64,000 bases of DNA, from NCBI GenBank assembly GCA_030704615.1, contig CM060731.1:84364756-84428755 (forward strand), written 5' to 3'. The position numbers were made by a program, and so were the translations under genes. Of the stretch, positions 59,301 to 64,000 are shown one piece after another. Source of the DNA: Takakia lepidozioides. Taxonomy: Eukaryota > Streptophyta > Takakiopsida > Takakiales > Takakiaceae. Within the stretch, counting starts at the first letter, position 1; each line of letters begins with the position of its first letter. Under the pieces are notes generated by a model. It ran no database searches, had not been told where the DNA came from, and was given only the letters and a program-made list of their open reading frames with translations.

Positions 59301-59764
59301 CAGTTCCTCAGCCAGCCATTGCAGGCTGCTCCGTCCAGTAGAGACGGATTGGACAATTCTGCACATCCCACAATGCGATTCGGAGAGTGAAGAGACGTAC
59401 ACCCTCCCAACAAGTTGAATGAGACTCGGATTGCCAATGCTCTTGGGATGGCTTGCACTATTCAGAGCTCTGTGGCCGTACCCCCACCCGGCCTTGGGCG
59501 TGTTTATCGGATGGCAACGGCCGGCTCAGCTGTACGCGACGACGTATACACAATTACGATTGGAGTGGAGCCGACTTGCAATTGTACGGACTTCTCGTTG
59601 ATGGAAGCAAAGAAGGGGTCAAAGTATTATCGTGCAAGCATCTGTATTACATTTACCTGAAGAGGTTGAGGATGAACTTGACTATTGATGACTTTATTCA
59701 TGCACCAGCGTTGAGCGTGAACGAGCTGCACAAACTCCTCCGCCGGGATTCCAGAAATCATTGA
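56314..59764 (+). pseudogene. MULE-like transposase with SWIM finger, copy 2 (in element II)
   Basis: It starts MAENPSAIVYCPPH and runs in parallel with copy 1: GEICRVMEKYLCVRYHLKPG, YSKFAIKSVTCLPADVDGN, zinc-binding FKCAHCKEPPHCMSVC, FPDLTRACIHVGSHCHKLA, HIVSCKQKIGRGSDMHSILE, VMFDHIKRITNHQW, MTIAICEMKE, then in another frame GDNAQANWAAIRRVYGEDPN and VPMEGKERSCG. An intron at about 58283-58362 is followed by ESVHSSWRASSAAHLVDILT. The C-terminal SWIM finger is CNCTDF...CKHLYYIYLKRL (59.58-59.67 kb), and the ORF ends at 59764. Frameshifts occur near 56.67, 57.67, 57.85, 57.94, 58.50 and 59.62 kb. GFMGDNAQAN keeps the acidic residue lost in copy 1. It is divergent from copy E, with the type B array between them. 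Confidence 0.75.
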
Positions 59765-60034
59765 TGGGGAAAAGAGAATCCACCATATGGATATTTGCAA
59801 TTGCATTTTTATGCATTAGACCTTGTTTTGCAGTGTAATGAATTGCACCCCAAAACTCCTGGAATGAGACAGACAATATTAAAGTGATGTCTTTTAAACA
59901 CTAGGGACTGTTGGATATCCGTTCACGTCCAGTGGCAATTCAATGTCGAAATAGAATCAATTCAAAGATGGCGGCAGGAAAAATTTGCAAATCTTCCAGA
60001 AAACTGAGTTCCAACAGTTGCAGTTGAGGGGACC
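59765..60034. other. No gene recognised
   Basis: Transposase 3' flank inside element II. No motif or repeat stands out before the terminal palindromes begin. Confidence 0.4.
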
Positions 60035-60365
60035 ATTTCTGGAAAAATGGCGCCGAATTTCACTTTTTTGGGCCGAAAACTGGCTAAGTCCCAACATTGT
60101 CTGGAGACGATGTCTGGAAAAATGGTGCCGAATTTCCAGTGACATGGCCCAGAACTGCCCAACATTTGTGCAATGCCCGGAACCATGTACCGAAATTCGG
60201 CGCCACATATCCAAATTTTGGGCTTACACTTCAATGAAGTTGGGACCTATAACCGCGAAATTCGACACCATTTTTCGCCGGAGTCACCTATTTCCGCGCA
60301 ATACGTCGCCGATTTTTCTGCTTGCGGAACCTATTACCGTGAAATTCGGCGCCATTTTTGCAGAT
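60035..60365. repeat. Type B-like palindromes near the right end of element II
   Basis: Five imperfect copies around GGCGCC or variants (near 60049, 60124, 60195, 60265 and 60345). The sequence GGCTAAGTCCCAACATTG is shared with the 48.9-50.2 kb array. Confidence 0.8.
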
Positions 60366-60379
60366 GTCGCTCGGAATTC

Positions 60380-60599
60380 GCATGAGCGGAAATCGAAATA
60401 TCATGAGCACGGCTCTCAAAACTACAATTTCTACTTCAAAAAATGAATATTATATGGGTTTTTCTGACACATCCCATTAAAATAATGGTTTTTAATGTTT
60501 TTTATTTGCGGAATTTGTACTTCTGCTCATGAAAACCGATTGTCTTACTACTCCGCTCATGCCGCTCATGCCGCTCATGCTCATGAAATAGCTAACCTC
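60380..60599. repeat. Right terminal region of element II
   Basis: It contains GCATGAGCGG and iterated CCGCTCATG units and ends GCTCATGAAATAGCTAACCTC, the inverted match of the left end. Element I ends in a related sequence at 30190. Confidence 0.82.
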
Positions 60600-61467
60600 T
60601 GTCCTTGCCAGCAGAGGCAAAAACACAGAGGCGGGAATTGCGAAGTGGACCCGCAAGAGTGTTGTCCCAATTCTGAAGAAGAAGTGGACGTGCATCAACA
60701 CATTGGGCCTTCGCTTGGAGGGGGAGAAGGTATTTACCACGTATGCAGATTTTGGTACCGCTCTGTTTTCTGAAGTTTCAATTTGTCCAGTATGTTAAGA
60801 GCCATGTGTGCATAATGAGTGGATGTCCTTGTCTCAGGTGCCTCAATGTGGGCTGGCCGGTTTTCCGACCGGCACGTCTTTGCCTTCGAGGAGGATAGAG
60901 CCGTGTGGGGATCCCACCTGGAAGGGCTTCAACGACTGCCGGCGAAGGTTGCCATTGCAGCCAATGACTCTGAGGAGGATTCTTCGGACGAGGAGGAGGA
61001 GGAGACATTGGACATTGATGCTGAGGAGAACCCAGAATACGGGTGAGTGCAATCATTGTAAGTTTGCAAAGCCTTCTGGGTCATTCTTTCATTCACGTCA
61101 ATGTCGGTTTGTGGTTCTTATTGGTCCGAGAAACTGATTGTTATGTGTAGGATTCCAAGATCTGCGTCGAAATCAATGGCGCCTCCATTTGTTGCCAGGG
61201 AGAATGTCCCGTTCTTTGCCAGGTCGGGCTTTCTCAAGAGCCCAGTGAAGGACTACTCTCTTCCTAGTTATGTAACTAAGCTTGCAAGGACAACAATCAG
61301 ACGATGTGAGAATCCCAGTAAAGTAGAGCTGATTTTGGATCGGGCTAGAGAGGAGAGAAGGAAGCGGAGAGAGTTGCCTGCAACTCAGACAAGTAGATGC
61401 GTCCAAAAGTATGTATGCAATTCCGCGGAAGAGAGCGATGCAGACCAGGAGGACGACAAACATGATG
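60600..61467 (+). pseudogene. ParB-methyltransferase copy D, part 2 (after element II)
   Basis: It continues part 1 after the duplicated TGTCCTTG: ASRGKN, then IAKWTRKSVVPILKKKWTCI. After about 75 bp it goes to ASMWAGRFSDRHVFAFEEDR (60.84 kb) and an acidic stretch ending ENPEYG. The last exon reads NVPFFARSGFLKSPVKDYSL, then RTTIRRCENPSKVELILDRA. The exon with motif I (RYSRTRSPAF through LDLTCGTG), present in A and E between these pieces, is missing, so the cofactor-binding loop is lost. It ends abruptly at about 61467, where PPR sequence begins. Confidence 0.72.
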
Positions 61468-61800
61468 TGGCTGGGCTTCACCCCCTCCCCCATCATTTGC
61501 TCATAGGTCTCCAAAGCCTCCATCCCATGTCCCTGCTGTGCATATCGTGCAAGCATCGCACTCCACGACACCACATCTAATTCAGCCATAGTGTTGAACA
61601 CTCCCTTTGCATCCTCGATGCACCCACAGTTTGCATACATGTCCACTAGGGTATTGTTCAGAATGACATTTGGTACAATTCCAGCTCTGAAGATGTCGCC
61701 ATGGACCTCTTTCCCCTTTTCCAGAGCTGCCAGGGCAATGTTCAGCCAAGAGCCCACATTTGCAGGATGGACAAACTTCTTCACATTGTACATTAAGAAA
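61468..61800 (-). pseudogene. PPR protein gene fragment (PLS-like)
   Basis: The minus strand encodes about 110 residues of plant PPR repeats: LAALEKGKEVHGDIFRAGIV, NVILNNTLVDMYANCGCIED, AKGVFNTMAELDVVSWSAML and ARYAQQGHGMEALETYEQMM. These proteins bind organellar RNA. No N- or C-terminal extension is present. The fragment is joined directly to the end of copy D, with two short repeats (GGTTGTCCCACCATCGTGAA at about 61821 and 61886) on the other side. It looks like a captured host-gene piece rather than a working gene. Confidence 0.72.
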
Positions 61801-62385
61801 AAGCCACACCTTGCGATTGCGGTTGTCCCACCATCGTGAATGATCTTTAAAAAACACATGTCAGGTCTGCTCTGTGCTCCGCGGTTGTCCCACCATCGTG
61901 AAGGAGCTTTTAAAAACTCTGCTCCGTGCTCCCAGGTCTGCTCCGAGGTTTGTGCTCGAAAATCCGACAACATCAACATTTTGACAAGGTCCTTTACTGA
62001 GGGGTGCTAGTGAGCTTTCAACAACATTCATGCAAGTTGTAATTTTGGGCTGGACATTGGGCTCTACACGATGATGAACAACGAACATGTCCAGATTTAC
62101 ACAGATGCTAACCCAGCTTATGTTTGCAGTCTGGAGATTGTAGAGTGGTCTCTGAAAACGACCAATGAGGAAGACGAGTCTTTTCTCACGTTGACAAGGG
62201 TGATGTGCAGCAAAATGTTAGGCTTGAATCCATTTCGGAAAATGTGAGCGTCGTGCACCGCCTCCATCTGCTCTTTGTCGCAGCTCATTAAGCTCCTATT
62301 GCAACAAAAATATGCGCTCTTTCAACGTCAGATTCTCGTCCTCCAAGTATGTTATGTGACTCTCCTGCTCTGCAAGGCGAACTTC
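61801..62385. other. No gene recognised; possible short exon
   Basis: It contains the duplicated 20-base segment noted next to the PPR fragment. A plus-strand open run at about 62050-62245 (NNEHVQIYTDANPAYVCSLE) could be an exon of an unknown gene. No motif identifies it. Confidence 0.3.
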
Positions 62386-62570
62386 GGGGGCTACTATTTC
62401 ATGAGCCATGAGCCATGAGCAGAGTCGTAAGTGTCGAAAAAAACATGAGCAGGACTATTTTCCGGAAATGAGTGTCCGCGGGAATAGGGTTTAGGGTGTC
62501 ACGGTCATAGGGGGAGAAGGACCTCCCGATGAAGGAGGTTCGGCAATGTTTTTTAGAATTACATATTGAA
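62386..62570. mobile_element. Left end of a third GCATGAGC-type element
   Basis: It begins GGGGGCTACTATTTCATGAG with iterated CATGAGC and is similar over 180 bp to 43795-43975. No matching right end occurs before 64000, so an element III may extend past the window. Confidence 0.65.
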
Positions 62571-62832
62571 AGGCAATGTTTCGCGAATGGTAGGGTGGTA
62601 CTGCTCTGTACAATGGGGGCCCATTTCAGCCTACCAGCCACTTGCAAAATCCACCCACACTCCTAGTCCCAAACAAAATGAGGAATGATGCATTATGGGA
62701 ACGATGGATACAGAATAGAACAAAAAGAGGGCACAATGGGGTTTTTATTGATCCACATGAATTGCATTTGAAGCACGTCTACTGTGCTGATTGTGCAAAC
62801 AAATCTTTAGCCTTGTGCCTTCTGAATACAAG

Positions 62833-63534
62833 TCACGTTGTCAATGGGACTTCGACTGCTCTGAGAACTAGCTCATGAGTCATCGGGCTCCTCCAGGTAA
62901 ACTGGATTGCAGCCGTTGTACCGCCCCTGTTGATGTTCCCCACAATGTCGTGCCCTTCAATCATACCACCATCGAATATGGAAAGCTTCACGTTTTCGTC
63001 GTCCACACCAATGCGAATGTCCCCATACAATGGAGAAGAGGAGCGCACTCCTTCAGGAGTATACGTCTCTCCGATGGAATCCACCCACGTCCACTGGCAG
63101 CAGTTCCACTGCAACAGCATAGCAGTGCCTAGGTGCCCGTCGTAGCTGGGAAAATCAGAATCAAGGATGCGCAGGAGCCACGGACTCCTCAGACCAAGAT
63201 CGTCACCCCGCTCGAAGGCGTAGTGGCCTGGGATATACTCAAAAGCGGACAATGTTTCCACATTCGAACCAGTATCTTCTGTGGAATCTGTGTACCAGAT
63301 AACAATGTCTCCCAATGTGGCCGAATACATTGCATAATCAAAGCCTCCATAAGGGCAGTCGTCCCGGTTCTGGAAGCACAGCATCCTTGCAAAGGAGGAC
63401 CTGAGGACGTCTTTGATGCCGATGACAATGACCTTGCGGACAGCAACGAAGCCCTTACATTTTTGGAATGATGAGAAGCAGAAGAGCAGTGCGGGCTCCA
63501 ATAATGGAGCATCTGGGTCCCACGTACCCACCAA
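62833..63534 (-). CDS. Hypothetical protein ORF (233 codons)
   Basis: An uninterrupted frame with a balanced composition that differs from the palindrome-driven frames nearby. It includes VAVRKVIVIGIKDVL, LGDIVIWYTDSTEDTGSNVE, AFEYIPGHYAFERGDDLGLR and WNCCQWTWVDSIGETYTPEG. I do not recognise a family. The pattern of short beta-strand-like stretches suggests a beta-rich domain, possibly one exon of a larger gene continuing beyond 63534. It lies inside the putative third element, so it may be element cargo or a captured host exon. Confidence 0.45.
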   Translation of the reverse strand: MVGTWDPDAPLLEPALLFCFSSFQKCKGFVAVRKVIVIGIKDVLRSSFARMLCFQNRDDCPYGGFDYAMYSATLGDIVIWYTDSTEDTGSNVETLSAFEYIPGHYAFERGDDLGLRSPWLLRILDSDFPSYDGHLGTAMLLQWNCCQWTWVDSIGETYTPEGVRSSSPLYGDIRIGVDDENVKLSIFDGGMIEGHDIVGNINRGGTTAAIQFTWRSPMTHELVLRAVEVPLTT

Positions 63535-63635
63535 TCATTGTGTAACGTGTTGATCACGCCAGCGGTGGATGAACCGATACCTCTTTCTCATCCACGGGGT
63601 ATAGTTTGAAATCTGCCACCGAAGTCCATCCCCCG

Positions 63636-63664
63636 GATAGAAATTCGGCGCCGCATTTACATCG
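63636..63664. repeat. Hybrid type A/B palindrome
   Basis: The left arm matches type B (GAAATTCGGC) and the right arm type A (GCCGCATTTAC), with the two mismatching at the diagnostic base pair. Confidence 0.65.
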
Positions 63665-64000
63665 AAGGGGGGATGGACTTCGTTGTCTCGAGTGGCTATA
63701 GGCCCACCTGGCACTTACTGCCCATAGTTTGCATGGCAGGGAAGGAAACTGAAACGGCTACATTCATGGAGCAGCCAATCTTCATCCGTGCAGGTTCCTG
63801 TAGGGGGGAAATTTAAATGTGCCCTGGAGTGTTTGTGAGGAATTGCAGCGTTTGCTTGAACTTCTTCCAGCCACCGCGCTGCTGCCTCTCCATCCGAGAG
63901 CTACTGTCATTGAGCGTACTCCGCTACTCTTTTTTCAAGGATGTCGTGCCGTCGAAATCCTGCAGACTGCCCTTATCATGGCCACGATTATGCTATGTTC
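63665..64000. other. No gene recognised
   Basis: No motif or repeat is recognised up to the window end. Confidence 0.3.

Larger units (their letters stand above)
46335..60599. mobile_element. Element II: 14.3-kb DNA transposon
   Basis: It is bounded by an 8-bp duplication and inverted termini. The left end begins GGGGGTTGCTATTTCATGAG; the right end, read inward, begins GAGGTTAGCTATTTCATGAG. Both are followed by iterated GCATGAGCGG units. It contains a minus-strand ParB-like/methyltransferase gene (copy E), type B palindrome arrays at 48.9-50.2 and 53.9-55.9 kb, and a plus-strand MULE-like transposase (copy 2) transcribed away from copy E. Type B-related palindromes also sit inside the right end. 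Its insertion into another copy of the same gene shows transposition after the family had spread. An 8-bp duplication fits hAT and some Mutator-like elements; the encoded transposase favours the latter. Confidence 0.82.

Overview
The window comes from a repeat-rich nuclear genome of a land plant or close algal relative. The evidence is GT-AG introns, a five-exon SEC14-like gene of plant architecture, a plant-type PPR fragment (PLS-like), a RABF1-like Rab exon, a chlorophyll-b-reductase-like exon and many nested transposons. The species cannot be fixed from the sequence. No tRNA, rRNA or prokaryotic genes were seen.

Layout. 1-5.8 kb: mostly unrecognised sequence, with relic exons (Rab, short-chain dehydrogenase) and a LINE reverse-transcriptase relic. 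5.8-9.0 kb (minus): the only apparently intact host gene, a SEC14/CRAL-TRIO lipid-transfer protein whose five exons join in phase into 473 residues. 9-16.8 kb: a fold-back hairpin, a TTAA-flanked piggyBac-like MITE, a LINE zinc-binding relic, a CTGTG tandem repeat and a decayed coiled-coil gene. 16.8-30.2 kb: element I. It holds a minus-strand ParB-like/DNA-methyltransferase gene (copy A), an array of 22-bp palindromes (type A), and a divergent plus-strand MULE-like transposase with a SWIM finger, broken by a solo LTR. 30.2-41.6 kb: LINEs of one family, including an ORF2 with reverse transcriptase, chromodomain, a putative PCIF1-like domain, RNase H and a zinc finger. 41.6-46.3 kb: rearranged pieces of the ParB-methyltransferase gene (copies B, C, D). 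46,335-60,599: element II, a 14.3-kb transposon with terminal inverted repeats and an 8-bp target duplication, inserted in copy D. It carries its own ParB-methyltransferase gene (copy E), type B palindrome arrays and a second transposase. 60.6-64 kb: the rest of copy D, a PPR fragment, the left end of a third related element and an unrecognised ORF.

The most interesting signal is the recurrent trio of transposase, ParB-like/DNA N-methyltransferase fusion, and palindrome arrays immediately upstream of the methyltransferase gene. Each element carries its own variant palindrome. The two variants differ by a compensated base pair, and their central dinucleotides are CG and its deamination products. 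This suggests a eukaryotic transposon with its own DNA-recognition and modification module acting on its own palindromes. All copies here carry stops or frameshifts, so the system is inferred from comparing copies, not from an intact gene. Domain assignments come from recognised motifs and were not checked by searches.
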